20,056 bases of DNA from Allomyces macrogynus ATCC 38327. Its lineage: Eukaryota > Blastocladiomycota > Blastocladiomycetes > Blastocladiales > Blastocladiaceae. The notes below the pieces were generated by a model that saw nothing but the letters and a program-made list of their open reading frames with translations, was not told the origin of the DNA and searched no databases. Below are positions 1 through 10,100 of the stretch, piece by piece (positions within the stretch are counted from its first letter, which is position 1; each line of letters starts with the position of its first letter). Position numbers and translations under genes: made by a program. The stretch is taken from positions 1,913,296 to 1,933,351 of the forward strand of contig GG745331.1 in assembly GCA_000151295.1 (NCBI GenBank), given 5' to 3'.

Positions 1-50
1 CCCAATGGGGAGCCCTTCTTCTGGGGGTCAAGTTTTGGGTGGGGCCACCC

Positions 51-83
51 AAAAAAAAAAAGGGGGGGGGGGGGGGGGGGGGG
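51..83. repeat. A11 + G22 homopolymer block at the window edge
   Basis: Eleven A (51-61) are followed directly by twenty-two G (62-83). On the minus strand this lies just after the BAH exon of the first gene, where it would read as a proline run followed by phenylalanines. Coding character is lost here. The block and the 50 bases to its left look like a low-quality read or contig end rather than biology, although a genuine G tract inside an intron cannot be excluded. Confidence 0.6.
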
Positions 84-95
84 AGGCAAACGCAC

Positions 96-2448
96 CCTTG
101 GCCAAGTCGCGCACCCACACAACGAGACACGGACGGACCAGGTGCCGCGCCGGGACGTTGATGAAGTCGGACTTGAAAACCTCGCTCGGGTAGAGCGACC
201 GTGCTTGCCGCACGCGGTTCGGGTGGAGGAAGAGCGTGCCCTGCACGATAATCTCGCCCCTACAACGATCACAACAACATGTCAGTCGAGGTTGAGGCAC
301 CCGATGCACAACAACGAAAAGAAACGTACTCGGCGTTCTTGCCCGCGCGCTCAATCAAAACAATCTGGTCGTCCTTCATGACCGCAAAATGCCCAACCTT
401 GACCGGATGATCGGCAATCAACACACTCTCGAGCGGCGCGACCAAATGATCATCGCACTGGCGCACTTCGCGCTTGACCAAATCGAGCAACGCGACCGCA
501 TCCCGGAAAATCTGCGACTGTTCCTCGTTGTACTCCATGGCATTCTCGCACATGCGCACCAAATCGGCGCGAAACTCGACGACCGTGTACTCCTTTGCCG
601 CGACCGCGGGCGACCGCACTTTGCCACGAATCTCCGCCAACGAAATCGGGTCCGTGATCGCGTCGTAGTAGTCGGGGTACTCGTCGCGCGACGGTAAGTG
701 CAGAAACGCTTCGGCCAGTTGCCGGCCAGACCGGTCGGTCACGGCCTCGAGCGCGCGGAGGACCGCGTGCATCCGTTGGCCGATCACCGATGGCGCCGCG
801 GTCATTTTCTTGGCGCCCGACGTCGCGCGGCCGCGTTTGGGCCGTGGGGCCTCGGCGGGTTCTGGAGGGAAAATGTCGGCCCAGACGGCATTGTTGGGGT
901 CTGAGACGAGGTCGATCGGGATCTGGCCCGACGAGTTGGGCGAGTGTGCGTCGGCACCGTATTTCTTGACGAGCAGCTTGCACGTCTCAGCGTGGCCCAT
1001 GTAGGCGGCCCACGCGAGCGCGGTGCCCTCGTACCACGTGTCCTGGAGGAGAAATGGGATCCAAACTCAGCATCATCTTGCGACCAAATCTGCACAACAA
1101 TAAAGAATGCACGTACCTTGGCCTCCACATCAGCACCTTGCTCCATCAACCAATCCACGACCTCGTTATGCCCATAATAGGCGGCCATGTGCAACGGCGT
1201 CCACGTGAACCCCGTCTCCGACACGGCCGCGGGCGCCTTGACCAAGACATTGATCGGCACGTCCGTCTTGCGCTCAAACAATGCCTGAATCGTCTTGAGT
1301 TTCCCCTTTTCCATGGCCGTATTCAGCATCCGCACGTCCTCCCATGCCAATGCATCCGTGCGCGCCTTTTTACTGCGCTTGGCCGAGGCCGAGGCCGACG
1401 GTGAGTGCGGCGACATGGCCTCGGGCGCCGTCGACGTCGTAGCAGCGGGCGTCGCACGCGGTGCGGTCCCCGAACTCGTACGCACGCGCGGACCGCGCTT
1501 GGTCGATGCGGGCGGCGGGGCGCTGTCCGTGGCGGCGGGCGTCGCGGGGGTTTCCATTGGTGGTGGTGCGGGACCACGGCGCGCGCGTTTGGGCGCGGGT
1601 GAGGGGGGTGGTTCGTCGTGGTCGCTGGGTCCGCCGTCGTTTCTGGACGTGGACGCGCGCTTGGATGGAGCGGCGGGGGACAGCGCGGCTTTGGGGGTCG
1701 CGGCGCGCTTCTTGATGACGATCTTGGGCAGCGGCGGTTCCTCGGGCGCAGGTGCGGCAGCGGCGGCAGCGGACCGCGCCGATCGTGTCCTGCTGCGCTT
1801 GCTGGCAAGCGTTGGTGGGGGTGGTGGAGGCGGCGGTTCCTGGTCGTCATTGGCGTCCTCGCCCATGGCATCGTCGTTGTCATCGTGTCGGTCGGGTTCG
1901 GCATCGTCGTGAACGTCCTCCTGGTCCTCGTTCTCGTCCTCGTCCGCGTCGTCGTCCTTGTTGGGAGACTCAAACTCCTCGTCGTCGAGCGAGTCGAGAT
2001 CCGATGACTCGGGCGCGGCCGCCGGTGGCGGTACAGGCGCATTGGCGGCACTCCCACGACGGGACCGGGACGACGACGACGATGACCCCGCCGCGGGGGT
2101 CGACGGCGCCGCGCGCGACAAGTCCTTGAACGCGTCGTTCAAGATCTTGGCGAGCAGGACGGCATCGCGGTAAATATCGGATCCGGGCACATTGTACTTT
2201 TTGCAGTTGGCGAGCATCAGGTCGAGGTCGGCCTTGAGCGCGGCCAACGTCGGGTACTGGCGCTTGTCGATCTTGACCTTGATTTCGCGCAGCGAGATGG
2301 GCTTGGCAATGATCTGGTAGTAGTCCGGGTAGGCGGTGCGCGACGGCAGGACGGCAAAGAGCTTCGAGAGCAGGCGCGCCGAGGTCGGATGCTTGGCGGT
2401 GCGCACGGCGTCGAGCAGCGCCAGCAGCTGGTCGCGCGCGGGAGCCAT
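96..2448 (-). CDS. Bromodomain-ankyrin-bromodomain-BAH chromatin protein (RSC1/2- or polybromo-like), 3' end missing
   Basis: Probable subunit of a SWI/SNF-class (RSC/PBAF-like) remodeller that reads acetylated histones in the nucleus. Exons are 2448-1117, 1042-330 and 259 to about 96. Introns are 1043-1116 and 260-329, both with GTACGT donors, and the reading frame is kept across both. Residues 1-110 are a bromodomain (P-D-Y-Y at 41-44, acetyl-lysine-binding Asn likely N86). Residues 130-375 are a low-complexity acidic then basic/proline-rich linker. About 380-490 holds ankyrin repeats (T-P-L-H-M-A-A-Y-Y-G-H and A-L-A-W-A-A-Y-M-G-H). An AT-hook-like K-R-G-R lies near 513-516. A second bromodomain spans about 530-645, and a BAH domain starts near 655 (S-E-V-F-K-S-D typical). 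The start was chosen for its CCACCATGG context and because the first bromodomain begins at once. Coding support ends near 96, where G|GTGCGT could be another donor. Rsc1/Rsc2 have bromo-bromo-AT-hook-BAH but no ankyrin repeats, so the exact orthologue is uncertain. Confidence 0.85.
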
Positions 2449-2950
2449 GGTGGCGGTCGGTGGTGGTGTGCTGGCTGTGGTTCTGCTGGAGTGAAGGTGG
2501 AGGTGGTGGTGTTGTTGGTCCAGAGCGCAGCGGTGGCCGCGGCGGCGAGGCCAGGCGCGCGGGAGGTGCGCGGCGAGTTGAATGCGCCAAGTTGGCCGCG
2601 GGCAGGGACGGTGACAATCGCGGGTTGGTGGCGGCCACCACGGCAACGTCGCGACGACGACGGCAACGAAAACGCGGCGGGGCCGCGGCATCAACAAACG
2701 TCGCACGCTTGCTCTCCAGCGCACGTGCTCCGTCGCTGATCACCGCCCTCCCGCAGCGAACAGCAAGAAAACGAGCCACCATCGCTGCTGCACACAACAC
2801 CGTCGACGTCGACGACGGCGACACGGCGCTCCTCGACCAAGGAGGTGCTCCGCGACTGCCCGCACTGCGCTCTGCAACGCCCGCCGTCCCCTGAGCGCCG
2901 CGCGATCGATCTGTGCCCGCCCACTCGCACGCAACGCTCACCAAAGCACC
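2449..2950. promoter_or_regulatory. Divergent intergenic region between the bromodomain gene and NUP96
   Basis: These 502 bp separate two divergent start codons and must hold both promoters and 5' leaders. I see no TATA box. One palindromic CACGTG (2722-2727) is present, but the same hexamer is common in the coding sequence of this window, so it is weak evidence for a site. Long open frames here have no recognisable protein and are typical chance frames of GC-rich DNA. No NUP98-type sequence is present. Confidence 0.5.
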
Positions 2951-5479
2951 ATGTCGGCCGCCACGCTTGCCCCGCGCGCGCGCCAGCAGCCGCCGCTGCG
3001 CTTTGGCCTCGCCTTTGACGACAGCGACGCCGAGGACGGCCCCGTCGACAACGTCACCAGGTCGATGCTGCGCGTCTCCGTCAACATGGACATTTCCGAC
3101 GACGACGACGAGGATGTCGACGCTGACTACTCGCGCACGACCGACGCCACCCCGGCCTCGGGTTCGCTTCACGTTACGGACTTGGGCCCGACGCCCGCGG
3201 GCGCGGCCGCCTCCGCCGCAGACTGCAGCAGCATGCGCCGGTCAGTCCTGACCGCACGCCCGTTCCACGGCGTCGGCACGATCCCGGCCGCGCGTGTGTC
3301 AGCCATGAAGCGCGCGTTTGCATCCCAGACCTCGTCGATCGCCGCTGCCGCCAAGGACACCGACTCTCCGCCGCGCAAGATCGCGCGCCGTACGCCAGCG
3401 CCCACTCTGCAGGAACTGCGCGCGCAACAGGACCGCGAAGACGCGGCGCGCGCCTTGGCCGCGCAGCGCACGCTGACCGCGCCCAAGTCGTGGTTCGACC
3501 AGCTCGACGAGAAGCACCAGAAACTGCACGCGCCGCACGCCGTCGTCACCGTGGGCGTGCATGGGCACTTTGTCACGTTTGCCAAGCACCGCCAGAACAC
3601 TGCGGCTGTCGGGCGGTACACGTCGTCGTTGCCGACGCCCGACCCGGCGCCTGTCCTGTCCCGGCTTCTCTCTGAATGCGCGATCTCCCGCACGCCGCGC
3701 GCCGACAAGGACAATGAGCGCAAGCCCCGGATTCGCGCGATTACCGACTTGCCGCGGCACTGGCGGTTCGCCGACTATGCCCCGCTGATCGCCACCGAAC
3801 ACTCGCGCGTGTTGATTGATCTTCTGGGCGTCCTCTACGACCCGCCCGCGGGACTCGACGACCTCGCTGCGCCGCCCGTCGTGCACGCGCTTGTGACCAA
3901 GACGCGGCTGCAGCAGTGGCTTGCGCACCACCTTCAAGCATCGGCTGACCGGGATGCCAACGCCGCGATCGCCGAAGGCCGCCCACTGCGCGCGGTCGCC
4001 GCATGGCTCGCGGCCCACCAACTCGACCGGGCCTGCGCGACTGCGACCACCCACGCCAGGTCGCCCCGGCTGGCCATGTTGATTGCCGCGTCGGCCGTCG
4101 ACCCGGGGATGGTCCGCGCGCACGCCGACGCGATTCGTGCCGCCAAACCCGTCCCGTCCGAGGCCGAAACCGACTACCTCGCGGTCCTCGACCTTCTCTC
4201 CGTCGGCGCCCTCACGCGGGACCCGACCCTGCAGGCGCGCACCGCGCTTGTCCGCGCCCTCTCCCCACTGTCTCTCGCGGGATCCCTGGCCGTCCTCCTC
4301 GCGGCGCGGCACGACTGGTCGATCTTTGACGCCTGGTCGACGTGCCTCGACTTGCAAGTCGAGCCAGGCATGTTCGCGGACCGGTCAAACCTCGACACGG
4401 CGCTCGTTACCGCGCTCTTGCACTTCGCGGCGCCGCGGTCGACCGACCATGCCGCACGGCTCGTGGCCGCCGCCACGGCGGCACCAGACGCGGCCGTTCC
4501 GGACTTGACCCCGGCGGTGCTCGTCTACCTCGGCCTCCTCGCATTGCGGCGCGACGACGTCCCCGCACCCGTCCCTGCCGTCGGCGCCCGCTTGCTCGCG
4601 CAGTACGCGGCGTCGCTCGATGCCGCGGGCCGGTGGGAATGGGCCGTGCTTGCGATCATGCTCATGGGTGTCGTCCCCGCTCCGGCGGCACCAAAGGCGG
4701 CGACGCGCGAAGCCTGGATTGGGGAGTTGGTTGCGCGGAACGCGACGGGGTCGGCCACCTTGACTCGGGCCGAGCGGTACGTCGTGCGCGACTTGCGTGT
4801 GACCGAACATAATGTCTGGCTCGCAAAGGCACTGCGGATCGAGGCGTTCCTGGACGCCAAGACTGTCACGGCGCACGGCGGCCGGCTCACGGTTGGGGCC
4901 GGGGGCGCGCCAAAGGTTGGGGATCGGGATGCGGCGCTGGCCATGTTCCATGAGTGTGTGATGCACGTGCGGGATGCCGAGGGGGCGAAACAGGCGGCGT
5001 GGGCGTTGAAGGAACGGGTGCCAGATTTGGTGTTGGGGATGAAGTGGGATGAGGTGGTGAGGGCGGTCGTTTCGCCATCGTTTGCCAGGGGCGATGGGCA
5101 GTGGCCGCCGGCGGTGCCGGAGGAGAGTGATGCGGCGGTGCCGCCGGTCGCGCGGGTGGCGGTGGCCTGGGCGCACTTGATGCGTGCACGTGGGCTGCAG
5201 AGTGACGAGGAGGTGCAGGTGTGGGCGGAACATGTCGCGGAGATGGCACGCGAGGTCAAGGCGAGGGCCGATGCGAAAGTGGAGATCAAGGTGTTGTACG
5301 TATCGCAGTGTTGTTTTCGATGGGGTCGCGGTAGGGTGAAGGAGAATGCTGACCGATGGGTTTCGTCACGTAGCGCCGCGATCAAGTGCATTCAGGACCA
5401 GTTGCGCCGCGTCTTCAAGATTCGCACGGGCAAGGGCTCCGTGGCCGTGCCCGCGCAGGACGACGCCATGGAGATGTGA
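2951..5479 (+). CDS. NUP96: Nucleoporin NUP96 (Nup145C homologue), stand-alone
   Basis: Scaffold nucleoporin of the Y (Nup84/Nup107) complex, which coats both faces of the nuclear pore and pairs with Sec13. The protein is about 816 residues. Residues 17-30 (R-F-G-L then an acidic D-D-S-D-A-E-D run) resemble the segment just after the NUP98|NUP96 autoproteolysis site. Residues 100-130 match the family's N-terminal motif region (P-A-A-R-V-S-A-M-K-R-A-F). The rest is an alpha-helical solenoid. Recognisable blocks include the H-Q-L-D-R-A-C-A-T-A...R-L-A-M-L-I region, W-E-W-A-V-L-A-I-M-L-M, and R-E-A-W-I-G-E-L followed by E-R-Y-V-V-R-D-L. A probable 78-bp intron at 5296-5373 (GTACGT donor, GCTGAC branch site, GTAG end) is in frame and lacks stops, so the 842-residue unspliced reading is also open. 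Unlike the usual NUP98-NUP96 fusion, no NUP98 part lies upstream: the next gene, 500 bp away, is divergent. Identity rests on motif-level recall of the family, not on an alignment. Confidence 0.82.
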   Translation: MSAATLAPRARQQPPLRFGLAFDDSDAEDGPVDNVTRSMLRVSVNMDISDDDDEDVDADYSRTTDATPASGSLHVTDLGPTPAGAAASAADCSSMRRSVLTARPFHGVGTIPAARVSAMKRAFASQTSSIAAAAKDTDSPPRKIARRTPAPTLQELRAQQDREDAARALAAQRTLTAPKSWFDQLDEKHQKLHAPHAVVTVGVHGHFVTFAKHRQNTAAVGRYTSSLPTPDPAPVLSRLLSECAISRTPRADKDNERKPRIRAITDLPRHWRFADYAPLIATEHSRVLIDLLGVLYDPPAGLDDLAAPPVVHALVTKTRLQQWLAHHLQASADRDANAAIAEGRPLRAVAAWLAAHQLDRACATATTHARSPRLAMLIAASAVDPGMVRAHADAIRAAKPVPSEAETDYLAVLDLLSVGALTRDPTLQARTALVRALSPLSLAGSLAVLLAARHDWSIFDAWSTCLDLQVEPGMFADRSNLDTALVTALLHFAAPRSTDHAARLVAAATAAPDAAVPDLTPAVLVYLGLLALRRDDVPAPVPAVGARLLAQYAASLDAAGRWEWAVLAIMLMGVVPAPAAPKAATREAWIGELVARNATGSATLTRAERYVVRDLRVTEHNVWLAKALRIEAFLDAKTVTAHGGRLTVGAGGAPKVGDRDAALAMFHECVMHVRDAEGAKQAAWALKERVPDLVLGMKWDEVVRAVVSPSFARGDGQWPPAVPEESDAAVPPVARVAVAWAHLMRARGLQSDEEVQVWAEHVAEMAREVKARADAKVEIKVLYVSQCCFRWGRGRVKENADRWVSSRSAAIKCIQDQLRRVFKIRTGKGSVAVPAQDDAMEM

Positions 5480-5757
5480 GGGAAGAGGTCGATACATGGC
5501 GAATGGCGAACGCGTGTGCGATTCGTCCGATGCTCTCCACCTGTCGGTCTCTCTCCGCCTTCTCTCCCCCTTATTCTCCCCTCCGCTCGCACCGTCTGCT
5601 CTCGCCAAGAAGAACGCGGTCGTGCCGATGCAATATTTTTATTTGTTGAAGTGATATTTGGTTGCTTGCAATTCCAAATTTTGGTCGCTGAACAAAAAGG
5701 GACTGGATGCATGCCCTCCTCATTCTCGCCCTCCTCCGCGCTCCTCCGCAAACGCCG
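5480..5757. other. Convergent 3' spacer between NUP96 and the mtHMG gene
   Basis: These 278 bp lie between two facing stop codons. The segment is pyrimidine-rich (CT tracts at 5540-5600) and then AT-rich at 5630-5690. It should hold both 3' UTRs. No gene is seen. Confidence 0.5.
5638..5643 (-). terminator. Candidate polyadenylation signal AATAAA for the mtHMG gene
   Basis: AATAAA reads on the minus strand about 115 bp downstream of the mtHMG stop codon, inside the only AT-rich patch of this spacer. The same patch on the plus strand (CAATATTTTTATTTG) may serve NUP96. Confidence 0.4.
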
Positions 5758-6634
5758 TCAAATGGCCTTGAAGGCCTGCTCCACCAAGTCGTGCACCCTC
5801 TCCACATACCGCTGCCGGTCCGCATCCGACATGGCGCTCCACACTTTCCGCGCTTGCTTGTCGAGCTCCGTGCACTTTGGCGGCTTGTCGCCAATGGCAA
5901 TCGGGTTACTCCACCACTTGTCCAGCTCCTGCTGGCGGTACTCTTGCATAAACAGTTGCCGCGGTATCGGGATCGTGTCGGGCAGGTGCTCCATCTCAGG
6001 CGTGGGGCCGTATTCGCGGAACGTGTCCTGGTCGACCTCGCGCTTCAACCGCAGATAGTCGGCCTTGGCTTTCGCGAGCTTGTATAGCTTTGTGTTGCAG
6101 CGGCGAGCACCGGTCCTCGTGGTCTTGCAGGGAGGCGAGGTAGACTTTCTTGTCGCGCGCGTAGGCCTCGACGTCCTGGTCGCGTTCTACGGTCGACGCG
6201 AGGGAGCGATTCGGCGCCGGCAGGAGGAGTGGAGATTGTACGCACGCATCATGGGCGGGCAACGCGTGCCACTGCTCACTCATCGTCTTCATCCAATACC
6301 TGGCGCAGGGGCGGCGCGTCTTCAGGCCGGTTGTCGAGCGCGTGCAGCGTGTACCGCATGAACGCGTTCTAAACCGGTGCACGGGTCAGGCTCAGCGCGT
6401 GGATATTGATCACAACGTCCGTGCGCTGGTCGCGTCGGTGCGCACCATGGGCAGCTTGGGTGGTGCCGGCGCAGGCGTCACGCGAGGCAGGTACTCTTCA
6501 TCGACATCCTTGTTGGTGGTCGTGGAGGTCGCAGTCGCGGTTGCGCGGCGCACGGAAGCGGTCGCTGAGAATGAGCGTGTGGTGACGGCGGCCTGCCGTC
6601 CTGAGCAAAGTCGGTGTGCAAGTGTGCGGATCAT
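5758..6634 (-). CDS. Mitochondrial HMG-box DNA-packaging protein (TFAM/Abf2-like), reading frame disrupted
   Basis: Likely mtDNA-compacting or transcription factor with two HMG boxes. Exon 1 (6634-6446) starts M-I-R-T-L-A-H-R-L and is rich in R/S/T/A without acids for about 35 residues, a good matrix-targeting presequence. Intron 6369-6445 (GTGCGC...TTTAG, CCTGACC branch site) joins P-K-L-P-M to N-A-F-M-R-Y, a classic HMG-box start. Box 1 is then broken. N-A-F...P-P-L-R-Q-V-L is in one frame, K-T-M-S-E-Q-W-H-A-L-P in the next, R-D-Q-D-V-E-A-Y-A-R-D-K-K-V-Y follows a possible intron near 6187-6245, and N-T-K-L-Y-K-L-A-K onward is in a third frame that runs openly to the stop. Box 2 (about 5760-5960) is intact: F-M-Q-E-Y near its start and K-V-W-S-A-M-S-D-A-D-R-Q-R-Y-V in helices 2 and 3. 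A formally open model (6634-6446, 6368-6300, 6186-5758; 228 aa) exists but discards the conserved core of box 1. Assembly indels or a decaying gene are both possible. Confidence 0.7.
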
Positions 6635-7198
6635 CGTGATGGTGCAATGGAGCAAGTTTGGGTGGTTGTGCGCGAGAGTCGAAGGTCGCGCAAGAGAGTG
6701 AAGGGCCGGGAGTCGCGACCGACGCGCACTCGCGTCGGCCGGAAAGGCAACGTGTCATGCACGAATCGTGCGACTGGGCCAGGATCGCCGTGGGCGACGG
6801 CGCGGCCCGCGTGCGCGTGTGCGGTGGGGCCGGCGGTGGGGACCACGCTTGCCATCGGCGCTTTGATCAGACCAGCGGTGGTTTTGGCGTCCAACGCTTC
6901 ACCATGTTATCACGTGCGAATCACTGCGGACGCGCCGGACGCCAAACCGCAACAGCAACGATGGCTCCGGTCCAAATCACTTCTTCCACCGCTCGCGGGA
7001 TGTCGGCAGCCGTCGCCATCGTCGCCCTTCTCCTCCTTGCTGTGCACCACCAGCGCGCGCGTGCGACCTCCCGCACTCCACCGACTTGTCTGTTCTCTCT
7101 CTCGCGCGCGTCGCCGTGCCACTCGCCGCAGCTACTCTCGACACCCACACACCCCTGATCCGATCGATCCGTCCCACCCGCCCGCACAGGCACACACG
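6635..7198. promoter_or_regulatory. Divergent intergenic region between the mtHMG and GH5 genes
   Basis: These 564 bp lie between divergent start codons and hold two promoters. The plus-strand GH5 frame happens to be open back to 6614, across this region and into the mtHMG 5' end, but its composition there is arginine-rich and shows no recognisable domain. I therefore treat it as non-coding leader. A CACGTG lies at 6911-6916. CT-rich tracts before 7198 are compatible with a 5' leader. Confidence 0.45.
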
Positions 7199-10100
7199 AT
7201 GCCGGCCCCGCGCGCGACTCCACCGCACACCAACGGCGCCACCGGCGCGCGGCACAAGCGCTCCCAATCGGCCTCGGACACGCGCCGGATCGCGGCGCTC
7301 GCCGCGGCCTCGCCCACCAAGACGGGCGGGTCCCCAACTCCGGCAGGCCGCGCGTCGCCTGAACGCGTGTCGCGCCGGTGGGTCGCGTCCACACCCTCCT
7401 CTGACTCGCCCGCACCCTCAACAACCCTCCCGCCCGCCGATGATTCCGTTCGCGGGCGCACGGCGAGTGCGGACGTTACCATTACCGCAACGACCACGCC
7501 GACCGCACGGCTCGTACACGGGACCGCGCCGGTGCGTCGTGACCGGCACCGGCGCGCACTGTCGCAGTCGGCGGTCCCTGCGGGACGCGCGCGGTCGCAT
7601 ACGAGCGATGGTCGAGCGGGGACGCCGGCGTCTACTGGAGCCCGGCGCCGGGTGCGGATGCGGACGGCACCCCACGACGTCAACGGCGTCAACGGCCGCG
7701 TCACCCCGCTGCAGGCTGCCGCCGCGAGCTTGGCCCCACCGACTCACGACGACGGTGACGGTGGCGAAGACCACGGCGCCGACGTCTTGACCGATACGGG
7801 ATCGGACGATGAGTACGAGGACGACGACGATACGTTTTCCGCGACCTCCGACGAGGACCAGGAGTTTGTACCCGTCTCCTCGTTCCCGGCGCAGGATTGG
7901 ATGGCTGGCGGTGGAGTCTATGTCGAGGGCGTGCACTTGCGCGACGCGTTTGGCCGCACGCTGCAGTTGCGCGGCGTGAACCTGTGCGGCAACTCGAAGA
8001 TGCCCATCACGCCGCACGCGAATAACCCCGAGCACCCTGAGTTTTTTGATACGAAGGCCGTGTCGTTTGTGAATCGCCCGTTCCCGCTCGCCGACGCGCA
8101 CGAACATTTTTCGCGGTTGTCGCACTGGGGGCTGGTACGCACGCTTTGCGGTCCGTTGCGTTTGGCAACCTTACTGATCCTGACGCCACAAATTCACGAT
8201 GTGTAGACATTCGTCCGTCTTCTCGTCCCGTGGGAAGCTCTCGAGCACGGCGGTCCGGGCGTCTACGACGAAGCCTACATTTCGTACCTGATTGAACTGT
8301 GCGAACTGATGCCGCAGTACGGAATCAAGTGCTTTATCGATCCGCACCAGGACGTTTGGTCGCGGTTCAGCGGCGGGTCGGGCGCGCCCGGGTGGACGTT
8401 TGAAGTCGCCGGACTCGATATTCGCAAGTTCAAGGCGACGGGCGCCGCGCACGTGCATAACGCGCACGCGACGGGCCAGTGCGATTGTACTGTGGATCCG
8501 GTATCGGGCGTGTTCACGCCAAAGGAGTCGACCGAGGCGCCGCGTACGTTTTCCATTCAGGGCCGGTGTCGATGTGGCAGGGTGGAGAAGGTTACTGACA
8601 CAATTGGGCGCGTTTTTAGTCGCGGGCCAACCGCCGCCCATGCTCTGGCCGACCAACTACACGAAACTCGCATCGGCGACCATGTTCACGCTGTTTTTCG
8701 CGGGGGCCACGTTTGCGCCCAAGCGCATGGTCAATGGCGAAAACATTCAGCATTTCCTGCAGCGGCACTACTGCAACGCCTACAAGTACCTCGCGTCGCG
8801 GCTGCGTCACCTCGACGCTGTGATCGGGTTTGAAGGTGTGTTTTCTCATCCATCGCGGCAAATTCCTGTCAATAACGTCCCAATTAACTCACTCCACCAC
8901 TTCCCGCACGAACCTAGTCATGAATGAGCCCCACAACGGGTTCATTGGACTCAAGGACCTGAAGGCCTACCACCCGACCGAGACGCTGGTCCTCGGTGAC
9001 TCGCCAAGCGCGTTCCAGTCATTCTGTCTCGGCGCCGGCCTCGAGCAAGAAGTTGAGGTCTGGGTCCGATCCTGGCCGATCCCGAGCCGCAAGTCCTCGT
9101 CGCGCGTGCTCAACACGGAACGCGAGCGCGCGTGGCTTCCGGGATACACCTGCCCTTGGCAAGACGAAGGCATCTACACCGTCTCCACCAACGGCGACAC
9201 GGCGAAGCTGGCCAAGCCCGATTACTTCACGACGCATCCGGTGACGGGCAAGCCGATCGATTTCAACCAGGACTGCTACCTGCCGTTTGTCACCATGTAC
9301 GCGAACTCGGTGCAGCAAGGGTTCCCAGACTCGCTGGTGTTTGTGGAGCCCGTGCCGACGGAACTGCCGCCGCTCTTCACGCACCAGGTGCGGCACCTGA
9401 TCTACGCGCCGCACTGGTACGACCTCAAGTCTCTGTTCTTCAAGTCATTCAACGGCGTAATCACGCACGACGTCGCCGCCCTGCGCCGGTCGCGCAACCT
9501 GCTCGCGGCCACCTACTTTGGTCTCGCCGGCGCGAAACGCAACTACACGGGCCAGCTGACCACGCTCAAGGCGACGGGCATTGAGCGTGTCGGCCACGTG
9601 CCGATGATCATTGGCGAATGCGGGATTCCCATGGACCTGAACATGCGGTCGGCGTTTGCAACGGGCGATTACGCGCACCACAACAATTTCCTCGACGCGG
9701 TGCTGTCCGCCATGGAGGCCACGCTCACGCACTTCACGCTGTGGAATTATAACCCGGGCAACGATCACGCGCACGGCGATTTCTGGAACGGCGAGGACTT
9801 TTCGATTTTTTCGCCGCACCAGCACCGGCAGTATAATTTGAAGTCTGAGGAGCGGAGGGATAAGCGGAAGCGGTCGATTCAGGCCATGTCGGCCGCGGGA
9901 CGACGTGCGCCAAGGGCGCTCGCACCGCCGCCGCCGCGGGTTCGCGTGAATGGCGGCGCGATTGTGAATTCGGCGCCGAGTGTGCCGACGGTCGTGGACG
10001 ATGTCGAAGCCATGCACGGGACCGACGACGAGGACGATGTCGCGGCGCCGCTGCTGGCGGCGCTGCCCAAGAACTCGAGCACCGCGTCGTCGTCGACGAG

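Noticed and set aside
1295..2173. Long plus-strand open frames opposite the first gene (up to 205 aa)
   Set aside because: They are antisense shadows of the low-complexity linker of the bromodomain protein. Their composition mirrors that repeat and they have no domain of their own.
3299..5391. Antisense open frames of 280-350 aa opposite NUP96
   Set aside because: They come from GC-rich third positions on the coding strand, are Arg/Pro/His-rich and unstructured, and have no family features.
6614..7198. Upstream extension of the GH5 frame to an ATG at 6614
   Set aside because: It would overlap the mtHMG start on the other strand and encodes Arg/Ser-rich sequence of no recognisable type. The ATG at 7199 is the first other in-frame Met.
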